Position numbers and translations under genes: made by a program. From the NCBI GenBank assembly GCA_039881145.1, contig JAYKKI010000040.1, positions 3,111,001-3,175,000 of the forward strand: a stretch of 64,000 bases of DNA, given 5' to 3'. The notes beneath the pieces are model-generated. The model was given only the letters and a program-made list of their open reading frames with translations. It did no database searches and was not told the origin of the DNA. The number at the start of each line of letters is the position of its first letter. Position 1 is the stretch's first letter. This document shows, piece by piece, positions 48,601 to 64,000 of this stretch. Origin of the DNA: Druceiella hillmani. Taxonomy: Eukaryota; Arthropoda; Insecta; Lepidoptera; Hepialidae.

Positions 48601-48988
48601 ACACTCAATTCGTATTGATCGTATGAATACAATAAAATATAATTTGATTGTATTTGTGTTCTTGCGAAAAATTTACTACAGATATTTAACTTGACCTAAT
48701 TAAATGATACAATTAGATTATCACTCTCTTGTTAAGCAATTTAAAATTTAGCGCGCTTACTGATGTATTAGTTTTATTCAATTAATGATGTATCTGAGCA
48801 TTCATATTTCCATTGAGGTGTTTTAATTACCTTGATATAAATATGAATGCTCAGATACATCATTAATTGAATAAAACTAATACACACACCAGTAAGCGTG
48901 GTAAATTTTAAATTGCTTAATAAGAGAGCAATAACATTTAATTGTATTGTTTAATTAGATCAAGTTAAATATATCTATATATATATAT

Positions 48989-49019
<31 letters not shown>

Positions 49020-52000
49020 AAAGAAAGTCGTGTTAGTTACACCGTTTATAACTCAAGAGCAGCTGGACTAATTTTTTTGGTTTTTGTGTTTTTGGATTTG
49101 TCTTCGTCGGTAATAGGATAATAAAAATTAAAACATTGGAAAAATTCAGATGAACAAGAAATTGCACGGGAAGAGCGCCGCGTAAGTATGACCCGACTCA
49201 AGAACAAGACAAACAGCTCAGTTGGCAACGAAAAATCATCGAGCTTATCATACAGACAACGTAATAAACTTCGACGTGCAAGAAGGAATGCTTCAAGCGT
49301 TGATTTGAATCGAGTAGCATTTCAATACGATTGGATATTGTGAGCCACCATTGCGGTGCATTAAATTAGTTCCCTGGAGAAACGCCTGGATTGTGCTCTC
49401 TCAGTGGCAAGATGAAATCGCCATTCTTGCTTCTGTCACGTGTCATTGTATTCATTACTTCGTACCGAAACACCTGAATCACGACATTTTCTATCGAACG
49501 TTCGAAGATACAAGGAATGTTTCCAAATGACTTCATTTGGAACAGATATTATCGAAGAACGCGGATTCAATCTGACATTCAAGGTAATTTCTGCTAAAGT
49601 GATCATAATTTAATAAATCTAACTTCGCCTTCAACTTTAGAGATCCAAGGCCAAAATCACAATCGAATTGGATTATTACAACCTCTTGAAGATGCACAGC
49701 ATAAATTCATCTAAATTTACTTCATGGGCAGCATGGAGGAACAACTTGATCGGTGTCAAAATATCGAATCGGCAATAAAATAAGTTCTTCAAGATTTGCA
49801 TCAACTACTTCATGAATATCATACATTGGATCGGTTGTTCATAGCTGCGTTGGATCGCATGCCAAGTGATGACTACACAGTCGTGATTTTAATGTTATTT
49901 TAATTTATTTAAAATAGTTTTCGTTTTGATTTGTACATTTATTAAACTTAATTCATTTTGAATATTCATTTTAACTTAATAAAAAACCGAATTTAATTCA
50001 GCTAATAAGTATGTTGACTCTGAGGCGGTACGAAGTTCGCAGGGTCAGCTAGTAAATTTATAAAGCTGTAGGAATAATTCAATCTAAATAACAGAAAAGC
50101 TGTATATTTTTACACTGTGACTCAATCTAATCTAAAAAGGGAAGTAGATTATTCTCGGGGCATAACTAGACATCATAGTAAACAAGAAGCTTTAGTTGAG
50201 CATAGATGTTATGCATTCATGTTGTTATGCAACTGACCATAATTTAAAGTATATTTTAATAAAGAGAAAAAATAGCAAGAGTGGAAGGTTCAGTTATTAA
50301 ATCTATGAGGATAAAAAAGAATATAACTATTCGAAATTATTCGTAAATTCATCGTTTAAACATTGGGTACAATACCCGAAATGCTGTTCGATGCAAAATG
50401 AAAAGATTATTTACTGCAGTTTTATATTAGATCTTATAATATGTTTAAGACCATTTTTGTTTATAACAAAAAAATCTTACAGTTTTTTCTTTGTTTCGTA
50501 TAACATATTAGTTCAATTATAGATAATAAACGAAATTGACAAAATTATTTTTTTATATTCAATTATTAGTTTTTTGACTACCAAGGAGCAGCTTTTCATA
50601 CTTTGTTTTATATTTTCTTTCAATAACTTTAAGGACCAGTCCGCTTTTCAATTACATATATTTGTCGTTTTATTTCAAAAACCGTCACAACATTCCTCAT
50701 GAATGAATGCTGTAACTACCTAAAATTTTGCAATAATTATATAACTAATCAGAGAATCTTTATTTTCAACGCTAACACTTTTCGTATTGATACGCAAACA
50801 TTTTTAAACGTTGATACGTTTAAGCCAATACTTGTAAATATATATAATTTACTGCCAATAAGAGGACGTCATCTCACATTATAGAAGATATACAACTCCC
50901 TCATTGCACTCCCTCTTTTCTCTGTTCATTAACATCAAGAGTTGCGGTGGCTATTTGTTCGCATTCTAGAAATATCTCAATAATCCCCTATTCGATTTCA
51001 CCAGAGCGAGAATAATTAAACATAAAAAAATGCATGAGATAAAATAAGAAAAATAATGCCTTGCGGCGTGAGTATCTTTTATATATAAATTTATTTTGAA
51101 TAAAATAGTACCTGCATACAAGTTGCATACATTCTGTATTAAAAGTTGTTAATAACAATGAATACTTTCATCTCTTTTAGTTTTCGGGAATTTCTATTGC
51201 ATTTATTATACCTATATGATTATAAATTACTTGAATGTGGTTATTAGTCAATTCTAGTTATTATTTGGTATTCTCTAACATTCATTTCATTGAAGATCGT
51301 CCTAAATCTATAATTGGCATCAAATTCTGTTTCAATTATTTGGAGTTCTGTTTGCATTTTAATTGGAAGTGGAAATTCCTTTCTCCTGAAACAGTTGTGT
51401 AAATAAATTGTCTCAGAAATTACTTTGATCATATATTTAGGTTCTGAACGAATTCTTCTGGAATATATTTCGAATCTCTGTCTGGAACATACACAGAATT
51501 CTAAAAATATACTCTGTGATATTTTAACCAAGCTGAGTCCATAATTTTATACTTTAATCTGATCATTAGTACGTGCCTGACCAACCGGAAAAAGGCTCAT
51601 GAGAACGTAATGTAATTGAAAGGTCACGTCACCTACAGAGACTTGTGGCATGAGATTTGTAGTAAGTAGTAACAGTAATGTTCTGAGGGGCTGTTCAGCG
51701 TATTGTTCATTAATCTCTTGCCAAATTTGGAATCTGCAAAAATTCCTGCGTCGCTATTTTTACCTTAAGATTCAACATCTATAACAACAAAATTATTTTC
51801 AGTTTCAACAACTGATTATAATACAACACTAAAACTATTTTTATAATTAAAACATATGCTTTAACTTTTTAGGGGGCTTAGCAAATACTATGCTTACCAT
51901 CAGTAATATAGATGCAGTTAGAAAAATCCTATTTCATTTGCAATTTTCTCCTCTATTCTCCTCCAATCATCTATGGATGTTGCTGGTAATTCTATGGTCG

Positions 52001-54502
52001 ACAATATATCCCAAAATGTTTGACATGTTTACTAAACAATTTTATGTACGATTTAAATCCCATCCGATAATCATATACTGTTGATTTCCGACCGTTGGTG
52101 TAACATTAGTATCTAAAAATAAACAACGTATTATGGTAACGAAAGACTATTATAATAATGTAACTGTTTATATTATTTCAGTTAACGAAAAAATGGACTA
52201 GAATTCTTGAAAATTATAGCTTAGCTATTAGAAAAAGGGAGACTCCAAGGAGTGAAGAAAAATATGAAAAATGCTTTCAATTTTAGACAAGTATTTCACA
52301 GATATATCAAGAGTAACTAACCTATTACCAGATTTGCAACGACTTGCAGCACAAGAGACAAGTGATGATAGAAGTAGATTAATACAAAATACAGACGACT
52401 TAACTCCATCATCTCAACCAAGAAGCAAAAGAACAATAGCGAGAAAAGCATCACCTGATGGGAGGGAAGTAAACTTAGCAAGGAAATTAAACGATTATTT
52501 GTAAAGCAACAAAGTCAATGACACGATAATTTTTCATTGATATGGTAGAAATATGGTAGAAACAGTTGAAAGCTTTTTTATATGGTAGAAACAGTTGAAA
52601 GCTTTTTGACATGGTAGAAACAGTTGAAAGCTTTTTGACAGGTTGAAAGCTTTTTGATAAGGTAGAAACAGTTGAAAGCTTTTTGACAGGTTTACATGTT
52701 CAAGTAAAGAATAATATTTTTGAAATGTATCACCTAGTGGGCCTCATTTTTCAAGATGTGATATTCCTCAAACTGCGCCAATTGCAACTATGTTGTCCGC
52801 GAGTCCGGTACGCAAGTGATGTGTCTATGTAACTATGTTATTCTTTTCGAATCTAAGAACGACATAGTTACATAGACGCATCATAAGTAATAAGACTACG
52901 TCGTCCTTAGATTCGTATGTAAGTAATACATCGATTGTAACTACGTCGTCATTAGGTTCGTACGTAAGTAATAAGTAACTACGTTGTCTGAGGCTGTGTC
53001 GAATGAAAGTGTGCCAGTATCGTACATACATAAAACTTTCCTACAAGGAGAGTCTCAAAAGTTTGACGAGTCACACCTATGGTTCTGACTCATCAAACTT
53101 TGCCGCGACTTTTATATAATTATGAAAATTCTGCTCAATAATTATTTTAAAATCATTTGTAACACAAGCTAGTTATATTTTACTTTGTTAAATGGTCTTT
53201 AGGCAAAATAAAAATATAATTTGATTGCATTCATGTTCTAGCGAAAAATTTACTACAGATATTAAACTTGACCTAATAAAACGATACAATTAAATGTTGT
53301 CGGTCTCTTGTTAAGAATTCGGGATTTCTCTCGGTGTCGAACGATCTCCGTAGAGGCGTGCTGATACACTATGTCGTTTACCGCACAGTGAAAAGAAGAT
53401 CGGGTAGACGATGATCTGATTGCTAACGTTGATGTTAGCAGGAATCAGTCGTTGATTCAATAATTGGCATTGTATTGCGCGTAGCAGAGTTGAATGGTTG
53501 TGTGTACAGAGTTTTAGCTTTTCACTTATTAGGAAGTATTTCACTCCAGCTCATTTTGTTTTATATTGTGGTATCATTACCAGGAGCGTACCTGGATTTC
53601 AACAATCCTTATTGCTGCCACCAAAATGTTACGGAATTCGGAGAACATAGATTTAAAAAAGAATTTAATTTATTATAATATGAATGTAAAACACAATATT
53701 TAGAATAAAATACAATAATTCTTGAAAATTTGGTAACTATCTGTCTGAGACATGAATTGTTTTATTGTGTGTTCCTAACTACATTTCCATTGTTGTTGTT
53801 GTTGAAGAATATTTAAATAAATACTTTTATTTACTAGCAATAATAATATGATAGTTATCCGAACTCAGAATGCATAACGTCTTTTCGTTTTCATCTCAAC
53901 CAACGGAGTGCAATATATAAATCGATATCAAACGGAATGCACTTTACAGTTATTATTCTTTTTTTTCTAATCTAATTTCCAACTCGACAATTGAAATCTG
54001 CAATTCATTAGTTCTGATGTTTCTTGCAACAAAAACAATTATCGGGTCCCATTTCGAAAATGTTCTATTAATACAAGAAAACTAAAGTATGAGTTCGGTT
54101 TGGCAAAAACGTGAATTTCACTGACGAGAGATCTACACAAAAAAGACATGTTTGAAAAAATAGGTCTTGTCCTTGATTATTTGATTAAAAACCACTAATT
54201 TCGAAAAAAATATATTCACAATTAATACCAGCCTTTTTTAAATTCTAAAGTATTTTCGCAATTTTCTCTTTAAGTTTACAAGATATAAAAATATAAATAA
54301 TTGCGATGTCTGTTTCACTAAATATCAATACAAACATTGAATCTTACTAATATTAAAAATTTACATCTATACGCTGCTACGACTGATGTATAGACCGTTT
54401 TAATACTAATACTTTCCATATACTTACTGTTAGCATATCTAGTATTACAGTTTTTACAGCGTTCACAAAGGCACAGAGATACCAATAAATTTCAACTGCG
54501 CA

Positions 54503-54564
<62 letters not shown>

Positions 54565-57500
54565 ATATTTATACATTTTAAATACAGCATAAACTTTCTG
54601 TAGGCGGCTATAAACTTTTTACTTGCTGTAACTCAAATAAATGGCCTTAAACAATATAAAAAATGTTAGCTTTAATTGCGTGTCAATTTTTTTGTAGGCA
54701 ATTTTTTATAACAAAATAATCACGGAACATTTTAAAATACATAGTTTTTTTAATGTGCATTCTTCCATTAAAAAGTCATTGAAATGTGTGCTTCTGCTAA
54801 ATTGGACTTGTTCCAAAAGTAACAAATGACAATAAATACTTATTACCTTTGACAATATTTGGCCACAATCTTTCAATTTTTTCATTTCAACTACAGCCAG
54901 CGCTGTGGTCGATTTCGTTACCCCCATCTTGTAGTCCACACCCAGCTGATGAGACATTCGAGATATCTGACAACTCATAGGACTCCGACAGTCCTATTAG
55001 TTGTCAGATAGCTCGAATGTCTCATCAGCTGGGTGCGGACTACAAGGTGGGGGTAACAAAATCACTACTTCCTAAAGGGTAAACCGTTATCGACATTATT
55101 ATGACATACATATGTGAGGAATACTAAAAACAGTGGAATAAAAACCAATACATACAATATGTACCATAACATACTATTTATAATTTAAATGTACAATAAT
55201 AAATGATATTAAATCCATTACGCTCAGCACTAAGTTTAAATTTACGGATGTTTATTTTTTATGATATTCTGGAGTGTGCATATTCTTTAGAATATGCTGT
55301 TAACTGATATCGGCTACACTTTTTAATAATGATATTAAAAAAATGTATTTAACCGAACTTAAACACAATATAAGATACCAATACAAAAATAATACAATGC
55401 AGACTAAATATATATGTCAAAATATATTTTTTATATATTTTTAGATAAAAATTACCAAATGGGTAAATAAAGTCGCGCGGTAAAGAAGCAACAGATGAGA
55501 TGGCTGTAGTGTTATGGAAATATATATTTTGACATATATATTTCCATAACATTACAGCTACTCGTATCTGGTCTGTTGCTTATTTACCGCATGACTTTAT
55601 TTACCCATTTGGTAACTTTTATCTATTATTATATTCGCCCACAGTATTTAACCTAAATATATGTGGTAATTTATAATAAATAACAACCTTATTTCTGATA
55701 TTTATTTTATGGACGTGCAATTTAAAAAAACCAATACCACGGGTGAAGTATTCCATTCCAAGGAAAAAAAGAAATAAAAATCTATACTGATGTAAAAATG
55801 TTTACAGATTGTGATTTGATAATTATTAGTTTAAAACTGCTAAACATATTTTATAGCACCAACAATATGTTCTTTAAAATTTCCAGAGTATAACAGAGTG
55901 TTTACATCAAAATAATGGACTCGAAAGTGATTAATAATATAATAAAATAATGAAATATTGAATATATTTGGCGTTAATTTTGTAGAAATTCATCATTCAC
56001 AATTAAATGAGACTACGTGATGTAGTATTATTTCTACTTTCTTTAAGTTCTTTACCACGACCTAGGTTTCGTTGTATTACATCTTCAAGTGGGCAATAGC
56101 GACTTTATAAATATGTATAACGCCTACAAAAATTATGAAATAAAATCTTTAAAAATATTTTTTATGATACCTCCTCTCCATGTAAAGTGGAACATAGCCC
56201 CTTGTGTATTGCATCATTGAAGAAGCGTTCAAAAATATTGGAATAGCATGAACACTTTTTCGAACCAGGGACCATTACGCTTTAAAACTTTATTTTTATT
56301 ACAGTTATTTGTGCCCACTCCTTGTTACCTAAACTACCGTTTTTGAATGTTTTAAAACTATTCACAATAGCATTATATGTGATGAAATTAAAAGGAAAAT
56401 GATTACAGTTAAGTAAGCTCTGCTAGTTTAGATATATACTAGGGTATTTAAAAAGTTAATAGAAACTCCATACAAATGAATTAAATAAATTGTAAGTTAC
56501 TTTTTATTCTACAATGTATTTTTATTATTTCTGTGAATGATATATTAAACAATACATTTCCATATTTACATGGTGAGAAATAATGTTAATATTTGTAAAT
56601 AGTTCACTGTGTAACTTTAAAGATTAGTGTTTACGTAACCCTCATTGTGCGAAGTATATTCATAATTACCGAGTTTATTTTATTATGAGTTTCATTCTAA
56701 CGGAATTAATCCGAAAATTGAGTTCATTTTTCCTATTTGTAACCTAAAATTGTGTATTGAATTATTGTCTGAATGGTACAAATTCACTCTAAATAAATGT
56801 CAATAGAGCATAAATTATAACCCGTCGAAGTAGTCGAGAATCATCCTTGCATCGTCCAAAAAGAAAATTATAGATATTTCTACAAAAGTATTTGATATTT
56901 TTAACAGATTTTAATTTAAGCTGGTATTTTCATTTTGAAATTAAGAAAAACTGATTCAAAAAAGTCGTACCAATTTCGCATGGCCATATTAGGTCCACTA
57001 CATTTAAATTTGGAAATTGGTCAACATTTTTAAAACCCAATATGCCAAAAACATTCTCATGATATCTGTTACCAAATCAAATATTCATAATGTTGGAAAT
57101 ATGAATACATAAATCTTCATTCATCCATGTATTTACGTTCACAAATTTTCAACTTTATTACTTCAAGTGGTCGTTCATCTGAAACCATTCCGCTGATTCA
57201 ACAAAATTTTTTTTAAATTAATATTTAGTCATAAAGTAACTTTTATTTAAACCATAATTGAATAACAAATTTTTGGTTCATAACGTGCAATTTTTAAGAC
57301 CAGTCTGCAGTGACATTTACTTGTATTATAAATAAATATTACATACTTAATTTTAATCCCAAAACAAAAATTAATATTGATACTAGTAAAATTAAAATTG
57401 CTTAAAACTCAAAATGTTAAACTTGTTTGACGATATTTTCGTAATCTTCCAGAAACTTTATTAAAAATATTTAAAATTATCCACAAATACTTCGAAAGGA

Positions 57501-60500
57501 ATTTTACATTTTTTTTTTTTAACACTTCACCAAATGTACTCTTAATAAACAAGTATTGATCGATACAAGTATATATTATGCCACGGCGGCTGGGGCAGCA
57601 TCAGAAGAATACTTTCAACAACGTTGATTATTTTTGTTATTACCTCACTCGTTATAATTAATTTAGTCTCTTGATTTGACATGCAGCAACCTTCCTGAAA
57701 AAAAACAAGTAGTAGAAGTAACAGTGAAATATCAAGATTTGTGCAAAGAAAAATTGTAAGTCAAAAATTCACTGCGGGATACATATTTTTAGTATATATT
57801 AATTTTTAATGAATACATGCAGGGTCATGGTATAAAAAATAAAAAATAAACGAGCAAAGTGGAAGCAAATTGCCGGTAAATTTTATTGCAGTAAACAAGA
57901 AAATGAGTATTTTTTATTACAAATTTAATCTTTTTGAAAGTCGCCATAACAAATCACTTTAAACTTTATAAACAAGGTTATTGACAAAAAGTAATTTACG
58001 AGTATATTTGTAACTAGATTTGCAGTATTCATTTTCCGAAAAGATTGATAAAACAGAGAACTGAGAGAAGCAACGTCGAAGCCACTGTCACAATTTCTGA
58101 ATTGCCACAAGCCTCCACCGACTGATCAATCTGCCTCCATGTCAGGTTAGATAAGTGTATATTGGCTGCCACTGCTGTATTGATAGCGTTAATTGATCCT
58201 GCACAAAGTCCATCCCGCGATCGGGAAAATTTCCAAGAAATTACTGAAAAATTACATTCAATTTTATTTAATAGTTTTAACCAGCCTTCCGGATTGCATT
58301 TGAAAGAGGCAAAAAACATCTTTAGAACACTATTTTTAGATCGGAATAGTGATCCAAAAAAATTAATAGAGACATAAAAATGATTCAGTCACAAATTAAA
58401 AATAAAATTTTGGTTTCGCTTCTTAATTTCCGAAAAATTTTTTTATTTAATATTAATACTCTTTATATTTAGACTAAAGGTATAATTAATCAAAATTACA
58501 ACGCTTTGACATAATTTTATATATTAAAAAATAATTTTTTCCTATGAATATTTGCTGCAGTTACGACTAAAGGTGTCTCGAGAATGCTTAAAAAGAAAGC
58601 CAGGAATCTTATAAACCGTTGGGAAAATATATGTTATTAATTACAAATTTGAATTCTCGAACATTTTTTTTTAATCAAAACATGAAAATTTAAAGCTAAC
58701 ATAAAGATTTTATATGAAAATTGTCTGTATTTGAGATATCATAAAGACTTTTCTTATCATAATGATCTGTCGCTTCCATATTCGTTTCAAAATAGCTATA
58801 CAATTTTAGGGTGCATTCTAAGCATTATTATATTAACTGTAAACTTGTAATCTACAAGTTTACTTACAGCTATTTATTTTATATAGTTTGATTAAAGAGC
58901 AAGTTTAATTAAATTTTATAGAGAAAAAAATACACATACCACTTGTCGAGTTACCATTTTGAAAGCACGTCATAACAAGCGCATAATGGTCGTAGTCAGT
59001 GGCCAGAACACTTAGTCCTTGTATTCCTAATACGGAATCGCCTAAAAAAACAAATAATTTGGCTCAAAATTACCAAATTCAAGTTATAATAAACAGTCAG
59101 CACGTAGCACTAACTACTATTGAAATTAGAAGTGACAATACATCTCTCACCTACGGATTATGTGACGCCACTATGTCCTATATTCTAACATATCACGGAT
59201 ATATCGCAATGATCTCTTTCATCTATTTTCATTCTTTTTCTGTATTTTCCTATAAGTACGTAAATTGTGACTCCAGTTCAATGTGCACAAAATAATCTGA
59301 TTAAAAATAGAATGGATTAAAAATAACGAAATAATCAATATTTGTTACATTGCAAAATACAGCTCATCTACATAATTTAACCCCTAACCTTTCTTGCTTA
59401 ATCTAATAGACAGTTATTCCAATCGGCAGGCCAGTAGGCTATCCTATGTTATATTGTATCAAAATTAAAAATGAAACCAAAAAAAACAACTCTATTTAGC
59501 CGTAATTTCTGTGGATTAGTTTCTATGACGCGATTCATCCTCACAATATTCTTGACAGGAGTTGGACAAAAAATAACTTTAGGAGTATTTTACACCTACT
59601 AATTAGTATGGATGTTAACAAAAAGCTAATCGATATATTTGGACTATAAAATAGACTTTTGATTTGTAAAATAATAATAAATTGTTTTCAAGAACTTAAT
59701 GGGTTAATTGAGTCACATCGTTTGTAATATGTAGAATATCTAACTTGTTACATATTTACAAATCTCTTATGCACAAAATAAAGTCAAATTAAAGATCCAG
59801 ACCAAATAAAGAATCTGTAATCAAATTTCAATTCAAAGAAAAGACTGCAATCAGGACAACTGATTTTTACAACGTGACTTAGGCTAATCTCCAAACATAA
59901 ATATCGTATTCTTGGAACCTAACTAAACGTGGAAGTTGACAGAATTTTGCGAATTAAGAAACGAAATAAGTTTGGTGATAGATTAATTTATTTAACAATA
60001 TCAGGAAAATTATGATATTCATTTGATTATTAAGCTCGTTATAATGATATCGTGATTTTGGTAAAAAGAATAAAGAAAGACAAATTTATGGAAAGAAGTA
60101 AAAATAAAATTATTATATTCAGAATGATTTGTACATTCAGCACCTGAATCTGAATGCAAAGCGACGTCTTAGGGAATGGATCGAAAGACTAAATAAGAAG
60201 AATACGCTGGCAGGTGTGAAATAAAAATATCATTTTTACATTTTTATATTTACATCAGTACATATCAAAGATTTTATTGCAAAAACAATTGTTTAGGTAG
60301 TTGGCTGATCTGCTTCGCTCAAAAAATGGGAACGAATTGGTTTTTTACCGTGATCAATATTTCCGATAAAAATGTCCATCAGACATTTTTATCAGAGATC
60401 ATTTCATGTAACTTTGATTAAATTAAGTTTTATTAAGCATACCAACTCAGTATTTTAACCTGCATATACCTAAATAATTAACACACGCAATTATTTATAT

Positions 60501-63500
60501 TACAATGTTGGGAAAGATCATTAAATATTAATTCAAACAATAGCACAGTTGTTACGTAAAGATATTTAAAAATATATTTTCGGTTTTTAAATATATTTTT
60601 TCCTAACAAAATTTCCAAGAATAGATAATCGATATCAAAACTCCAGCCAGAAAACTGCAAAAATATATGAAATAAATACCAAAATTATCGAACAAAAATT
60701 ATCAATGTCGTATAATCAGTATCGTATGAGTTTTTTTTACAACAATTAATAAACCACGACAATTTAATTTTTTTTTTCAAATTTAATTATAATCTATCCA
60801 GTTATTATCTACGATATTAAAATAACACGATTTAAACAAACGCTGTAGACCCTACGATATTTTCGTTTTACCGTGGTTGTGGGGTTCAGTAAATATGATT
60901 AACCCAAGAACGATACTGACAGTAGCGTATATAAGGTCGCGTACCGACAAGGTCGCCCAAATCGATAAATTCGAGGGGGGATGTCGAAGATAAAAACAAC
61001 TAAAAGATGTCGCTAGTCAATGGTTTCTGCGATGAAAAACGAATAGAATCATTTCAATAATGACGGAAATGGGGGAATCAGGAAAATACTAACTTGTGAG
61101 AAAAACTAGGATTTTAAAACTACGGAACCTGCCTAGATAGAAAAGTAGCCGTAAGAAGAATTTACAAAGCAGTCCTTCCAATTGGAAGGACTGCTTTGCT
61201 CGGGCATTGATTAAACAACCCAATACGGGGATAATGTTGGATCATCCAAATTGGGTTGGGATTGGTTGATCAAAGAAATTCCGCAATGTAGTAAAAATCG
61301 GATTGACAACCAGCGATGACAACCATGGCTACAGGACTTATTTAAAACTACCGACTCAATACTACTTGACTTCAATCTCCACAGAGCTGGCTAGAACAAC
61401 GGAGGCTGCAAATAGAAAATAGACACAGTCGCTGTAATGAAAATGGTCACCAGCAAAACTTAGCCGATAAGTAGCATATTCTTTTCATATGAAAACATGT
61501 AAGGACACCTGGTGCTTAATTGATGGTGACCAATAAAAATATATTTATCATTCACTCACAGGCAGAACCTATCGAGAAGCGGACATATATACGAGCTACA
61601 ACTTAGTAATAGTTAAAAGCAGACAAATTAATCAGGAAACGGTCGTAAGACAACGTTTCTATATCGTCAACAAACTCTTTGAGGATTCAAACGCGGAGAA
61701 TGACATTAAGACCGATCTCATAGCTAGAGGCTGACCAGATCAATTACCTCAATAAATGATAAATAGGAGGATATTAAAAATGCGGTAATGTCAGCGATAG
61801 AGTAACTCCTCGGATTTCTCCAAGCAGAAAGATGTGTACAATAATTTAAAAGGGAAATTATCAAAAGAAATTAATCAATAAGAAATATACTACAGAGATT
61901 AAGCGGGTGGAATGCTAAATGGCTCCAGTTCAAATAGAGACATAGGCATCGCCATCACCACCAACGGCATGAAGGATGCTTAAAACTCATAAATTACCAG
62001 GACAGGAAATGGTAGCGACAATATTTGCTGGAAAAAAGGACAGAGAAGATGTCCATAAATGGTTGCATATTTTGGTACAAGAAACTTGGAAATAGGAAAG
62101 AATGCCGCAAGAACGGAAAGCAGTCATTATTGCCCAATCCACAAGTCCAAAATTAATTGCCAAAATTACGGGGGGAAATCAATAATTATCGTGGCGTATA
62201 ATTTATCGAAGCGTACTGCTAACAAGAGAGCATCGAGAATTGAAAACTATTCTCAGAGCAGCTTGGGAAACTGCTAGTGCAGTTTGAAAAGAAACTTATT
62301 GACAATCGATCAAATCTTTCTCTAATAAAAATTTTAGAAGAGTAATAATCCGATCCATAAATTAAGTATTAATTATAAAACAGCATACAACAGGCAGGCA
62401 AAACCTGCTTGACCAACATGGAGTAGCGTGTTAGGTAGGCCCTTAAGCTAGTCAAGCTAATTAAAATAGTCCTTCTCTGCTAGGTAAAATCAAGACACGA
62501 GCTGCAGCTTCTATTGATTCGTCTATAGTAGTGCATGTAAACCTTCTCGTGTACTATTTTTAATCAAACTTTCAAAAAAATTACGAGTAGCATCTCTGTA
62601 AATAAAATAAGAATACTGAGAGGATGTGTTCAGAAAATATGAGTCAGAAACAAAACGATAAACATCCTATGTAATGAACCAAAGCTGAAAAATAGGCTAA
62701 TAGTTTTATTATAGCTTGTAAAGAAATGAGTAAAGCCTTAAGAAGATCAGTACTGCACGTGAATGGAAAGAAGACCAAGTACATTCTGATGGAACAAGTT
62801 TCAACCATTTTTACTCCAATTCTCACTACTGAAGGCAATAATTTTCAGAATACGAATGCTTTTTGACACCTGGGATCGCAAAATTTAACATCTCGGATCA
62901 GAATACGAATGCTTTTTGGCAAAGTTAAGAAAAGAGTAAGCAATTCCAATATATCTTATTTCAATGCTAGTCTCTTGCTGATGTCAATAACACTCTCTGA
63001 AGAACTTAATGAAGTAATTTTTAAAACTGGTATTGGCCCTGTAATAAAACATGGATCTAAGACCTTAATGCATACAAGAAGGGCTGAGAATACGAAATTT
63101 CAAGTAGGAGCAGAAAATTTTACAAACAATATATGGCTCATTTCTAAATAATGTGACTTGGAGAATCTGAAGCACTAGCAAGCTCTACAACATGAACGGG
63201 GATGCTAATATTTTCATAGAAACAAAGAAGACGCATTTCAGTTAGATAGATATATAGTGAGTATGTAGATTTCATATTACTTCACTGTCAGAAGCATCCC
63301 GCTACTGAACCGCTCATCAAATAACAGAGCAGTGACGTGCAGGTAGCCCAAAAAAATGGCTCGAGAGCGTTGAAGAAGATTCTGATAAAAATTGGGGATC
63401 TGAAACTAGTAATGTTGTGTAGTGGGTCGATCAGCATGGAGGCGTGTTGTCTTTTGGAATAATATAAACATAACTTCGTATGGACACTCGTTGCAAGAGA

Positions 63501-64000
63501 TTTAAATCGCACTTGACCGATTTTCGTGACATGAGAAAAAATTATGACTTTTTATTATAAAGGTTAGTCTACTATTAGTAACTTGGAATATAAGTTGTGT
63601 GTAATACCCAATGTTTTTTTTAACTTTTTTCATAAATACCTTATTTCTTTATCAAAGTCGATTTTGCCTCTAATATCGTTAATTCTTTTGCATTGTTTCA
63701 TGATAAAATTCGGTTTACACGACACGTGTTTTATTTGAATTAATGTTTGACAAATACGTTTTTAATGTATTAATAATAATAACAAAACATTTACCAGGTC
63801 AGTTTATTATTAAGAATGTTGACAGGATCACGATTTACTAAAATGAGTTCCGTTAAATTGTAATTGTTTGGCATTCAAAAGTTAAACGCAATAATAAGAT
63901 TATTAAAAAAGCTTTCGTAATCAAAATTAATAAAATATCAAATTGATGAAGAAAAGTAATCAAACATATTATGAAATACCCAAAACCCTTTTAATTTGAA

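Overview
The window is eukaryotic and, from visual impression, roughly 70% A+T. Its genes are split by phase-consistent GT-AG introns. It also holds a canonical eukaryotic tRNA-Ser(CGA), Helitron, RTE-like, Gypsy-like and PIF/Harbinger-like remnants, foldback MITEs and at least ten long (TA)n tracts. A repeat that opens with an 'aactcgcac' type head and closes with a (gaca)n block and 'ggtacggaacc' (33459-33996) resembles a family I know from moth and butterfly genomes. I therefore read this as an insect, most likely Lepidoptera. The species cannot be told from the sequence alone.

The only clear host protein genes are secreted lipocalins of the apolipoprotein D/Lazarillo type. One complete gene lies on the + strand (four exons, 9179-15125, 230 residues). 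It has a signal peptide, the G-T-W motif, the T-D-Y motif, the apoD-type cysteine pattern and a hydrophobic C-terminal tail suggesting a GPI anchor, as in Lazarillo. A second gene runs in from the right on the - strand; only its last two exons (59041-58940 and 58285-58029) are inside the window. Between them, also on the - strand, lie two relics: an open but orphan copy of the G-T-W exon without a usable donor (34716-34924), and a stop- and frameshift-damaged last exon (47866-48095). The locus is therefore a partly decayed paralog cluster.

Layout. 1-7620: two diverged direct copies of a non-coding block, the second carrying two foldback insertions and an internal 190-bp duplication. 8566-8789: minisatellite upstream of the complete lipocalin gene. 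9179-15125: complete lipocalin gene. 15250-28790: gene-poor, with a large minisatellite at 22595-23455. 28880-34000: Gypsy RNase H fragment, RTE relic and the lepidopteran-type repeat. 34716-48095: lipocalin relics, tRNA-Ser, an unexplained 171-codon ORF and a Helitron-type protein relic. 48633-56110: MITEs, a Helitron with a decayed N-terminal reading frame, a Harbinger-like fragment and large inverted repeats. 57913-59041: 3' half of the second lipocalin gene. 61430-63200: a second RTE relic of the same subfamily.

I found no operon, CRISPR array, phage or other bacterial-type system. The most interesting biology is the lipocalin cluster with its tail-anchored members and decaying copies. 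Most other structure is transposon and repeat history.
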